The notes under the pieces are model-generated. The model had not been told where the DNA came from, ran no database searches, and saw only the letters and a list, made by a program, of their open reading frames with translations. Position numbers and translations under genes: made by a program. Below, one piece after another: positions 54,930-62,777 of a stretch of 64,000 nucleotides of DNA (the stretch's first letter is position 1; the number at the start of each line of letters is the position of its first letter). Source of the DNA: Borrelia hermsii DAH. GTDB taxonomy: Bacteria > Spirochaetota > Spirochaetia > Borreliales > Borreliaceae. Location of the stretch: NCBI RefSeq assembly GCF_023035675.1, contig NZ_CP073142.1, forward strand, positions 62,001 to 126,000, given 5' to 3'.

Positions 54930-55448
54930 TTATAATAATTCTGAGATATAAAGCACATTACTCAAACTTTCTGCACTAACTTTAAAGTAATACTCCCGCT
55001 CAATCATACGCTCAACTTCAATGCAAACAACACAAAATTGTAAGTCTTCTCCATTAGCTTGCCTTATAAATTCTCTCCACTCTGACTTGTGGCTAGCCAA
55101 ATGAACAACAATCCCCCCCCAAGTAATCCATCTTCCATCCTGATTATACATAGTAACTAGCTCATCCATAGTAGATTTGTAGCCCACATGGAAAACACTT
55201 CCCATTAAATCGATCGACTTTAATTTAATCGCACGATCACTTATAAGCTCAAGCCTTATCCTTATATCATCGGCACCAACATAAATTGAAAACAAATTAT
55301 AATCACTAAACAAATATAATTTAACGACACCTAAGCCCTTACTATTGCTTGAATAACGTATTTTAAAGGATTCTTTTGCAAAAATATCACAAAACACAAA
55401 TAAGTTAACTATAAATAATAATTTTAAAAAGAGCTTATATGCTTTCAT
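54930..55448 (-). CDS. C-family exported protein (C5)
   Basis: 172 aa from ATG 55448 (GGGGAGTATTTA upstream); the open frame runs 75 nt further upstream without a site. Signal KAYKLFLKLLFIVNLFVFCDIFA. More diverged: IKLKSIDLMGSVFHVG, EWREFIRQANGEDLQFCVVCIE, REYYFKVSAESLSNVL. Here the segment reads LQFCVVC in place of LKFNVEC. It is linked to B9 downstream with 51 nt between. Bdr lies further upstream on the other strand. Confidence 0.7.
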   Translation of the reverse strand: MKAYKLFLKLLFIVNLFVFCDIFAKESFKIRYSSNSKGLGVVKLYLFSDYNLFSIYVGADDIRIRLELISDRAIKLKSIDLMGSVFHVGYKSTMDELVTMYNQDGRWITWGGIVVHLASHKSEWREFIRQANGEDLQFCVVCIEVERMIEREYYFKVSAESLSNVLYISELL

Positions 55449-55484
55449 AATTAAATACTCCCCTAAAATTAAATTTTTCATCAA

Positions 55485-55590
55485 TAATACATATATGCTT
55501 AAGTCTATACCCAAAACAGGCATTAATCAACCTTACTCAAAACCTTTAAATATTAATCTGAATTTATAGAATTCCTACAATAATTCCTAC
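55485..55590. repeat. Intergenic repeat shared between C-B units
   Basis: About 100 bp beginning near ATAATACATATATG and including AAAACAGGCATTAATCAACC are repeated with few changes at 57711-57825, and in part near 59120-59175. It marks the boundary upstream of C5, C6 and C7 genes. Confidence 0.75.
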
Positions 55591-55937
55591 AATAATAAAT
55601 ATCTGGCTTTAATAAACATAAAGCTTTAACAAAATTAAACCTTAAACTTAAAACAAAAATGCAGCATAATTAGGATTGCCCAATTAAACTTGTAAGTAAT
55701 AAATTTACTAGAATTGCTACGCTAATAGGACCTTTTGCAAGCTCTTAAGTATCCTAGATTTCAGCAGTAAGTCTGCTCTATATCATTTATAAGCACAAAG
55801 GAAATGATAAGACCCATTGACTTACTAAACGCATAGCGCTCTTAACTCTAGGTACACATGATTAAAGCACATTTTACTAAGGTAAAGGTTCCTATAACAC
55901 TTAAGATACTATATAATAATTATATAAGGAGATTCTT
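55591..55937. promoter_or_regulatory. Leader region of bdr
   Basis: A gap of about 350 bp. TATAAT at 55912-55917 and AAGGAG at 55926 precede the Bdr ATG closely, so a -10 box and ribosome site are likely; no good -35 box can be fixed. No other gene seen. Confidence 0.45.
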
Positions 55938-56483
55938 ATGGGACACGCGCAACCAGTAATTACTCAACAAATGGTTATAGCAGAACTTACTAAAGCTGGA
56001 ATAAACAGAGACATTGCTGCTGATCTTTCTTATAGATATTATCGTAATGAGCTTACTTACAAAGATATTGAGTATTTAGAGAACAATTTTAACTTAAAAC
56101 TCGAAATGTTAGAACGTAGCCTAAAATCTGAGATTATATCCGTTAAAACTGAACTTAATAACAGAATAGATATTAAATTTAATGAACTCGATAATAAAAT
56201 AGATACTGTTGAGAATAATCTAAATGTAAAGATTGATACTAAATTTAATGAACTCGATAATAAAATAGATACTGTTGAGAATAATCTAAATGTAAAGATT
56301 GATACTAAATTTAATGAACTTGATAATAAAATAGATACTAAATTTAATGAACTTGATAACAAAATAGACATTAATAAAATGGAATATAAAAGTACATCAA
56401 GATTACATAATTGGATGTTTGGAACTATTATTACGCTTAATATAGGAATAATCTTAGCATTAATATCAATGTTAAGTAAGTAA
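55938..56483 (+). CDS. bdr: Bdr-family repeat protein
   Basis: A 181-aa protein of the Borrelia direct repeat family. N-terminal domain (residues 1-55) with ITQQMVIAELTKAGI and a basic/acidic helix; then a coiled-coil repeat region of KIDTKFNELDN and VENNLNVKIDT units (66-bp repeats, 56175-56369); then a C-terminal membrane helix (WMFGTIITLNIGIILALIS). Bdr proteins are inner-membrane, Ser/Thr-phosphorylatable proteins linked with plasmid and phage genomes; their function is unclear. It is the only plus-strand gene inside the array and ends 2 bp from the end of the convergent B10 gene. Confidence 0.93.
   Translation: MGHAQPVITQQMVIAELTKAGINRDIAADLSYRYYRNELTYKDIEYLENNFNLKLEMLERSLKSEIISVKTELNNRIDIKFNELDNKIDTVENNLNVKIDTKFNELDNKIDTVENNLNVKIDTKFNELDNKIDTKFNELDNKIDINKMEYKSTSRLHNWMFGTIITLNIGIILALISMLSK
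56175..56369. repeat. 66-bp tandem repeats in bdr
   Basis: Two full 66-bp units (56175-56240 and 56241-56306) and two partial 33-bp units (56307-56339, 56340-56369). They code for 22-aa repeats that would form a coiled coil. Confidence 0.9.
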
Positions 56484-56485
56484 AC

Positions 56486-57085
56486 TTAAAATTCATATTT
56501 TCTAATGAAATTATCAGTCTCTAAAACAAACTCCTTATCATAATGTGTTGTTAGAGTAATTTTAAGTCTATCTCTAGCTTTAAGCTTATCAACAAATCGC
56601 CTGCTAAGAGTAATAATAAAAGTATTATACACTGGTGTTGGAAAGATAACTTTTAAAAATTTCGGATTCTCATCAGGACGTCCCATCTGAAAATCTTTAA
56701 TCATAGCAAATTCAGAATTAGGTTCATAAAGATGAAATATGGATACTTCTGCTTCTACGCCATCAAAAATAACCTTCTTAAAATTAACTGCCCGCGGCCC
56801 ATCAACTATTTCAAACTTTAAATAATAAGATGGGTAACCCTTTAGCATTGCACTTTTATACCCCCCATCACTCATTCTCTTTATCTTTTCCCTAAAAGAC
56901 CCCGCAAGGTCCTCTTCAGTAAAAACAATACGCCTTATGCTACCAAAGTTAAACTCTTTTGAATATTCCCTGTTACAATAAGAATCATCTCTACAAGATG
57001 ATTCAAGCTTAACCCCAAGCAAAAATACACCTATTAAGCACAATAAACATAAACGGCAAATTACCTTAGTAGCCTTAATAAACAT
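56486..57085 (-). CDS. B-family exported protein (B10)
   Basis: 199 aa, start 57085 with AAGGAGGCAGAT upstream. Signal CRLCLLCLIGVFLLG; pair SCRDDSYC; EYSKEFNFGSIRRIVF; FDGVEAEVSIF; DRLKITLTTHYDKEFVLETDNFIRKYEF. It ends 2 bp from the end of bdr on the opposite strand, so the two transcripts converge. Intact. Confidence 0.7.
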   Translation of the reverse strand: MFIKATKVICRLCLLCLIGVFLLGVKLESSCRDDSYCNREYSKEFNFGSIRRIVFTEEDLAGSFREKIKRMSDGGYKSAMLKGYPSYYLKFEIVDGPRAVNFKKVIFDGVEAEVSIFHLYEPNSEFAMIKDFQMGRPDENPKFLKVIFPTPVYNTFIITLSRRFVDKLKARDRLKITLTTHYDKEFVLETDNFIRKYEF

Positions 57086-57138
57086 ATCTGCCTCCTTAAA
57101 GATAACAATTTTTAAGATAACAACTTTAAGATAAATGA

Positions 57139-57684
57139 CTACTGTGATGCTTCAAAACTAGCTACTTGCTCTAACAAATCAACAAATCTGCTCAAATTTA
57201 CTGCACTAACTTTAAAGTAATATTTCCTTAAAAGCCTATTCTCAGATTCAATGCAAGTAACGCAAAATTGTAAGTCAGAATCCTTAGCTTGCCTTATAAG
57301 TTCTCTCCACTCTGACGAGAATTTACCGAAATAAAATAACCCTCTCTCCAAACCCCATTTTCCATCCCGATTGTTCATATCAATCACCCCCTCATCGGCA
57401 GACCTATTAATATGAACAATGCTTCCCATTAAGTCGATTGTCTTTAACTTAATCTCACTATCACTCTTAAGCCCAAAATTTACATGCACATATCCAGTAT
57501 AATTAGAATAATGCATTGAAAGAAAATTATCATCATTAGTTAAACCTAAGTAAATTTCGCCTGATCTATCGCTATTGCCTGAATAATGTACTTTAAGCTC
57601 CTCAGACTCTTTTGCAAACAAATCACAAAATACAAATAAACTGACTATAAATAATAATTTAAAAAAAAGTTTTTCTCCTACCAT
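57139..57684 (-). CDS. C-family exported protein (C6)
   Basis: 181 aa from ATG 57684 (AGGAGAG upstream). The first residues differ (MVGEKLFFKLLF) from the KVYKLF start of the others. IKLKTIDLMGSIVHIN, EWRELIRQAKDSDLQFCVTCIES, RKYYFKVSAVNLSRFVDLLEQ. LQFCVTC is of the C5 type. Paired with B10 53 nt downstream. Confidence 0.7.
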   Translation of the reverse strand: MVGEKLFFKLLFIVSLFVFCDLFAKESEELKVHYSGNSDRSGEIYLGLTNDDNFLSMHYSNYTGYVHVNFGLKSDSEIKLKTIDLMGSIVHINRSADEGVIDMNNRDGKWGLERGLFYFGKFSSEWRELIRQAKDSDLQFCVTCIESENRLLRKYYFKVSAVNLSRFVDLLEQVASFEASQ

Positions 57685-57710
57685 AATTAAAGACTCTCCT
57701 AAAATTAAAT

Positions 57711-57825
57711 TTTTCATCAATAATATATATATGCCTCAAGTCTATACCCAAAACAGGCATTAATCAACCTTACTTAAAACCTTTAAATATTAATCTGAAT
57801 TTATAAAATTCCTACAACAATGAAT
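57711..57825. repeat. Second copy of the intergenic repeat
   Basis: Closely matches 55485-55590, including AAAACAGGCATTAATCAACC and the following ATTAATCTGAATTTATA stretch. Confidence 0.75.
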
Positions 57826-57833
57826 ATCTAACT

Positions 57834-58433
57834 TTAAAAGCCATATTTTTTGATAAAATTATAAGTCTCGAAAACAAACTCTTTATCATAATGAGAAGTC
57901 AGAGTAATTTTAATTTTGTCTCTCTTTTTAAGCTTATCAATAAATCTCTTTTTAAGAACAATAGTAAAAGTATTATGCACTGGTATTGGAAAAATAAGGT
58001 TTAAAAATCTTTTATTAACATCAGGCTCTCCCATCTGAAAATCTTTAATACTAGCAAGTTGCGCACTAGGTTCATAAAGATCAAATATAGATACTTCTGC
58101 TTCTGCACCATCAAAAATAACCTTCTTAAAATTAATTGCCCGCGGTTCACTAACTATTTCAAACTCTAAATAATAAGCTGGATAACCCTCTTCAATTGCT
58201 TTTCTATACTCTTCATTACGCATTGTCTTTATCTCTTCCCTATAAGACTTTGAGAGATCCCCTCTCTTAAAAGAAATACTCCTTATGCTACCAGACTTAA
58301 ATTCTTCAGAATATCGCTTGCTACAAAAATATTTACTCTCACAAGATGATTCGAGCTTAGCCCCAAGCAAAAATACACCCAACACATAAAATTGAAAATA
58401 CATTAATACTCTAGCAATAACCTGAATAAACAT
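57834..58433 (-). CDS. B-family exported protein (B11)
   Basis: 199 aa, start 58433 with GGAGGCATAT upstream. Signal ARVLMYFQFYVLGVFLLG, pair SCESKYFC, RRYSEEFKSGSIRSISF (partly KRYSEEF), FDGAEAEVSIF (Ala for Val), KLKKRDKIKITLTSHYDKEFVFETYNFIKKYGF. It is the most upstream complete B gene of the array, paired with C7. Intact. Confidence 0.7.
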   Translation of the reverse strand: MFIQVIARVLMYFQFYVLGVFLLGAKLESSCESKYFCSKRYSEEFKSGSIRSISFKRGDLSKSYREEIKTMRNEEYRKAIEEGYPAYYLEFEIVSEPRAINFKKVIFDGAEAEVSIFDLYEPSAQLASIKDFQMGEPDVNKRFLNLIFPIPVHNTFTIVLKKRFIDKLKKRDKIKITLTSHYDKEFVFETYNFIKKYGF

Positions 58434-58483
58434 ATATGCCTCCTTAAAGATAACAATTTTTAAGATAACCTTAAGATAAATGA

Positions 58484-59038
58484 CTACGGTAATAATTCAA
58501 AACCATGCACCTGTTCTATTAGATCAATCAATTTACTCAAATTTGCTGCACTAACTTTAAAAGTATACTTCCGCTCAAGTTTACCCTCAGCCTCAACACA
58601 CTCAACATTAAATTTTAAGTCACCCTTAGCTTTTTTAATCAGTTCTCTCCACTCTGGCTTGCAGCTATGAAAATTAAGATCAAAACCATTGCCCCACATT
58701 CTATCCCGATTAGACATCTTCATTAACCTATCCAAGGTAAATATATCGTACATACAGACATCATTTTCATTTAATTTAATCGTCTTTAGATAAATTTCAC
58801 GATCACTTTTAAGATCAAGATATACCTTTACAGAACCACCCAAATAAGAATTATAACTAACTACAAGCATAGCACCATCATCATTAATCAAATTCAATGC
58901 AAAACCACCTGTACCACTTTTATTGCTGAAATAAGACGCTGTAAACTGCTCAGATTCTTTAGCGAAAGTATTATAAAAACAAAATACGAGGAAACTGACT
59001 GTAAATAATAATCTTAAAAAGAATTTCTCTGCTATCAT
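58484..59038 (-). CDS. C-family exported protein (C7)
   Basis: 184 aa, start 59038 with GGGGAGTATTTA upstream. Signal AEKFFLRLLFTVSFLVFCFYNTFA. IYLKTIKLNENDVCMYD (Glu for Gly), CKPEWRELIKKAKGDLKFNVECVE, RKYTFKVSAANLSKLIDLIEQ. It begins the whole array in transcription order. The 292-bp gap upstream contains a partial copy of the intergenic repeat and no gene. Confidence 0.7.
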   Translation of the reverse strand: MIAEKFFLRLLFTVSFLVFCFYNTFAKESEQFTASYFSNKSGTGGFALNLINDDGAMLVVSYNSYLGGSVKVYLDLKSDREIYLKTIKLNENDVCMYDIFTLDRLMKMSNRDRMWGNGFDLNFHSCKPEWRELIKKAKGDLKFNVECVEAEGKLERKYTFKVSAANLSKLIDLIEQVHGFELLP

Positions 59039-59276
59039 AATTAAATACTCCCCTAAAAGATTAAATTTTTATCAACAATAACATTGATAATAACATTGAT
59101 AATAACATAAATGAATAAATAAATGAATATTCAAGTCCATGCCTAAATGGACATTAATCAACCTTATAATACCACTAACCATCAATCTAGATTTTAAATA
59201 GATCAATAGATCAAACTTCAAAAGTTGCTTGGAAAACAAACAAATAAACTAATTAAATTAAACGGGCAAAAATAAA

Positions 59277-59308
59277 TTTACCCTAAAGCTTATAAGCTTT
59301 AGGGTAAA
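59277..59308 (-). terminator. Strong rho-independent terminator
   Basis: Perfect 15-bp arms TTTACCCTAAAGCTT / AAGCTTTAGGGTAAA with a 2-nt centre, followed on the minus strand by TTTATTTTTG. It ends the lipoprotein gene at 59331. Confidence 0.85.
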
Positions 59309-59330
59309 ACATACTAATATTTAACTAAAT

Positions 59331-60515
59331 CTATCCCTTAACTTTGGAACTTAATGCACGAAAATCATCACTAAGATTAGAATTACCCTTAAACGCTGAT
59401 TTCATCTGTCTAAATATCCAATCAAAAGAATCATCACTGTAATCATTACCATTTGCAAAAATATCTGCTAAGCTTTGGAAAAATAGACTTAAAGAAGTCC
59501 CACTATAGTGTCTAGAACTAACTGAACACCTAATTAAAGCGTCTACCGCAGCATTACTACTTAGATCGCTAACAGAACTAATTCCAGCTTGACTTAAAAG
59601 CTCATTATCTTTACCCTGACTAATCCAATTTTGAATCTCTTGTGAACTTCTAGCATTTGATTTTATCAAATCAAATACCTTCTTCATAGCTCGTGCCAAT
59701 TCTATTCTTCTAAAAGAAGAAGTAGAATCATTTCTTTTTAACCAATTAAAGAATTTTTCGCGTACGGTCTCAAATTTTTTTTGCTCAGAAGTTGATCTAC
59801 CATTAACTTTAATAGCATCTTCAAGATACTTCTCTAAATACCCAAATAATTTTTTCTCTTCATCAGTAATAACTATAACCGAACCGCCACTGCCATAAGT
59901 TGACCTACAGCTAACAGACCTAGGACTAGAAGACACATAAGAATAAGCAACCCTTGTTCCCAAAATAGAAGATACAGGACCTCTTGGGTTCCATCTAGTT
60001 TGACTAGTAGTAGTTCTATTTTTATTTCGACGCTTTTGTTGTTTATCTGCTTTTCTATCTACTTTTTTATCTACTTCTTTGCTTGGCTCCTTCTGCTCAA
60101 CTTCTGTTGCTTGAACAGTTACAGCTTCTTGGTTCTCAGCAGGTATACTAGCAACTTTTACGTCCCCACTACCAGACAACTCACCAGGCTTAGCAACAAC
60201 TACTCCACCAGCAGACACATCAACTCCACCTTTATCCTCAAGCTCATTAACAACTTCTAGCTCATAATCAACAACATCATCATAGTCTACATAAACAACG
60301 TTGCCATCCTCATCAACATAAGCATATTCATATTCGCCTTTAAGAACATCTACAAGATAATCTGCACCTTGCTTAGCAGCCATCAGACCACCTTTAATAA
60401 GAGCCTCTATTCCTCCGCCCTGACCATCAAGGCCATCTCTACCAAGCAAGTCAGACAGATTACAACTAAATGCCAAAACGCTTAAAAGCACAACAAAAAT
60501 TTTTGAAATTTTCAC
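59331..60515 (-). CDS. Large lipoprotein with Mlp-like C-terminal domain
   Basis: 394 aa. The start is GTG at 60515 with AAGGAGGAAAAGT upstream; the frame's earlier TTG overlaps the site. Lipobox LAFSC. A stretch of Tyr/Asp/Val (residues 55-80), a Lys/Arg-rich linker (about 140-165) and a C-terminal domain follow: KLFGYLEKYLEDAIKVNG, KFFNWLKRND, ELARAMKKVFDLIKS. The W-L and A-x-x-V-[FY]-x-[FL]-I pattern is shared with the next gene and resembles Mlp-type lipoproteins. Probably surface-exposed. Family assignment is moderate. Confidence 0.65.
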   Translation of the reverse strand: MKISKIFVVLLSVLAFSCNLSDLLGRDGLDGQGGGIEALIKGGLMAAKQGADYLVDVLKGEYEYAYVDEDGNVVYVDYDDVVDYELEVVNELEDKGGVDVSAGGVVVAKPGELSGSGDVKVASIPAENQEAVTVQATEVEQKEPSKEVDKKVDRKADKQQKRRNKNRTTTSQTRWNPRGPVSSILGTRVAYSYVSSSPRSVSCRSTYGSGGSVIVITDEEKKLFGYLEKYLEDAIKVNGRSTSEQKKFETVREKFFNWLKRNDSTSSFRRIELARAMKKVFDLIKSNARSSQEIQNWISQGKDNELLSQAGISSVSDLSSNAAVDALIRCSVSSRHYSGTSLSLFFQSLADIFANGNDYSDDSFDWIFRQMKSAFKGNSNLSDDFRALSSKVKG

Positions 60516-60693
60516 ACTTTTCCTCCTTATCAAATTCTAAATATCACCAATTTTTAAATATTAAATTAATAATATACATCAATAAATTTAGATTTAAATT
60601 AATAATTCAAGTTATTATCAAAAATATCGTAAGATAATAGACAGTATAAATGTACGTATGCATATACACTTTAAAAATTTAATTAAAATTAAA

Positions 60694-60737
60694 TAAGGAC
60701 TTACCCTAAAGCTTGCGGGCTTTAAGATAAATCCTTA
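60694..60737 (-). terminator. Terminator hairpin after the 62363 gene
   Basis: An interrupted stem starting TAAGGA / TCCTTA with AAAGC / GCTTT pairing inside. It contains TTACCCTAAAGCTT as in the terminator at 59277-59308. Confidence 0.6.
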
Positions 60738-60761
60738 AAATTACATTAATCACATTAATTC

Positions 60762-62363
60762 TCAAGCTTGACTTTTATCTTCAATTATGGATTTAAACTC
60801 TCCAAATCCCTTATCTTCACCAGCATTATCAGAAAATACCGCTTTTAGATCCTTAAATATTTGCTCCTCAGGTTTATCACGATCATTCTCAGCATCATAA
60901 AGAGTATCTGCTAATGCTTGGAACAATAAACTCACAGCAAACCCACTATAATCTCTAGAGCTAAGGGTTTTCTTTATTAAAAAGTCTATCTCCACATCAC
61001 TATTTAACTCATCATCTCTATCAACGTCAACAACAGTATCATCATCTCCAACAACACCTAAAACCCAAGTCTGAAGCTCTCTTGAGTTGGAACTCTTTTC
61101 TTTGATGAAATTATACACTCTCTGCATCGCTTGCACTAATTCTTTTCTCTTGGAAAAATCAGTATCCTTTTCTCTCAACCATGCAAAGAATTTTTGACGT
61201 CCATTCTCTAATTTACTCTGCCTAGAACTTTCATTTCCATTAACCTTAATAGCGCTTTTAAGATATTCTTCTAAATGACCAATTACCTGAGTCTCATTAG
61301 AACTTAAACTTACAGTCATACCGCTGTTTACAGTCATACCGCTGTTTGCACTCGAAACATCAGAATCAGACTTAATACCAGCAAACATATCTCCCATGCT
61401 AAGAGTAGCATCCATTACAAAATTCCCTACATCTTGGAGAGAACCAAGAACAGCTCCTGCTCCTTGCATAGCGGCTGTAACAAAAGTCTCTGCTCCCTTG
61501 CTAGCGGTCTTAATTCCATCCTTAACTTTGTTATCAATCCCATTCTCAAGTCCATACTCAATTACATTAGCAATCCCATCAGCAACACCGTCCACAATTT
61601 TTTTTACTGTACCCAGGACAGCGAACTTAACATTTTCTGTCTCTTTTTCTGTCTCTTTTTGTGTCTCTAAGACAACAGCAATCGAATCTTTAATAGCAGC
61701 AACTCCCCTCTCATCTCCAGATACTATTGCCGGACTTGCAGCAGCAGTAACGCCACTAGTAATAATAGTATTGGTTAAATCTCCACTAGCAATAACTCCT
61801 TCTGTTCCATGACCAGTAGAAATATCACCCTCGGCTTTAATATTTAAATTAGAAGCACCAACTCCATGACTATCAGCTAAAACATTTTTCAAATCAACAG
61901 ATTCTGCTTCTTGACTACTAGATGAATTTCCATCAGAAGCAGCAGCTCCTACTCCAGAACCACCAACTGAAACTCCACCAGCAGCTACAACTCCTTGAAG
62001 AGCACCATTAGTTCCTTCTTGGGAAGCAACGCCTTTTTGAGGAGAATCCCCTGGTTTTTGCAAAGCACTACCAGCTCCTTCTTGAGAAGAATTTTCTGAG
62101 TTTTGCAGAGTATTTTTCTTAGAACCAACAGCAACTACTGCCCCCTCGCCACTAGCAGCAGCATCTTTCCCTACTTCCTTACCAACAGATTTGCCCCTTT
62201 GGCCAATATTCTCTGGCTTTTGAAGCTCAGAAGCAACAGAATTTCTTATATCTTGAACAGATCCAGGCTCATCAATCTCCCAGTTACTCTCACTTACAGC
62301 ATGATAGAATTTGCAACTCAAGGTAAATGCACTTAAAATAATAACAATACCAAGATTCCTCAT
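60762..62363 (-). CDS. Large lipoprotein, low-complexity middle and Mlp-like C-terminus
   Basis: 533 aa from ATG 62363 (AGGAGG 6 nt upstream). Lipobox TLSC. Residues about 30-230 are low-complexity: Ala/Gly/Ser/Val-rich with repeated QKPGDS/SQEG units, including GSALQKPGDSPQKG and TNGALQG. A middle helix region (VLGTVKKIVDGVADGIANVIE) follows, then the C-terminal domain with HLEEYLKSAIKVNG, KFFAWLREKD, ELVQAMQRVYNFIKE shared with the previous gene. The two are clearly related in this domain. It is the largest gene of the surface set; function unknown. Confidence 0.65.
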   Translation of the reverse strand: MRNLGIVIILSAFTLSCKFYHAVSESNWEIDEPGSVQDIRNSVASELQKPENIGQRGKSVGKEVGKDAAASGEGAVVAVGSKKNTLQNSENSSQEGAGSALQKPGDSPQKGVASQEGTNGALQGVVAAGGVSVGGSGVGAAASDGNSSSSQEAESVDLKNVLADSHGVGASNLNIKAEGDISTGHGTEGVIASGDLTNTIITSGVTAAASPAIVSGDERGVAAIKDSIAVVLETQKETEKETENVKFAVLGTVKKIVDGVADGIANVIEYGLENGIDNKVKDGIKTASKGAETFVTAAMQGAGAVLGSLQDVGNFVMDATLSMGDMFAGIKSDSDVSSANSGMTVNSGMTVSLSSNETQVIGHLEEYLKSAIKVNGNESSRQSKLENGRQKFFAWLREKDTDFSKRKELVQAMQRVYNFIKEKSSNSRELQTWVLGVVGDDDTVVDVDRDDELNSDVEIDFLIKKTLSSRDYSGFAVSLLFQALADTLYDAENDRDKPEEQIFKDLKAVFSDNAGEDKGFGEFKSIIEDKSQA

Positions 62364-62527
62364 ATCCATCCTCCTATACAAATTCCATAAGTATTAGAAT
62401 AATAGTATATAGCAATAAACTTAAATTTAAAGTAAATTTTTTGAAATTTTATCTAAATAAAATACCCTTAAGCTCTTTGTCATTACTGACATAAACCTTG
62501 AAAACCATTGGAAATGAAAGAAAAAAC

Positions 62528-62558
62528 ATACCCCAAAGTTAACGTAACTTTGGGGTAT
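62528..62558 (-). terminator. Strong terminator after the 63461 gene
   Basis: A perfect 14-bp stem (ATACCCCAAAGTTA / TAACTTTGGGGTAT) with a 3-nt loop, followed on the minus strand by TTTTTT. It lies 220 nt past the stop at 62778. Confidence 0.75.
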
Positions 62559-62715
62559 ATCAATTAACAATATTGATGTACAGAAAACTGCTAAATCTTA
62601 TATACTTAAAACACATATTAAATGTACTTTTCCATTTTAAGATTTACTTATTAACATCACTTGTTCTGCCATTACCTGAACTAATACTACCTCTGTACCC
62701 TCAACTATACTTAAG

Positions 62716-62742
62716 AAAGTGCTCTTTAAAAAAGAGCACTTT
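62716..62742. terminator. 12-bp hairpin close to the 62778 stop
   Basis: A perfect stem AAAGTGCTCTTT / AAAGAGCACTTT with a 3-nt loop. The T tract (TTTTT) is on the plus-strand side, so it could also end a plus transcript from the right. It precedes the terminator at 62528. The rest of 62364-62777 shows no gene. Confidence 0.6.
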
Positions 62743-62777
62743 TTGCTTCATAGTTAATCTCAATAACTCCTACCGCT

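Noticed and set aside
56057..56371. Minus-strand frame opposite bdr
   Set aside because: It results from the bdr repeats; no start site and a purely repetitive product.
60000..62336. Several plus-strand open frames opposite the large lipoproteins
   Set aside because: The minus-strand genes have signal peptides, ribosome sites and a shared domain; the plus frames have none.
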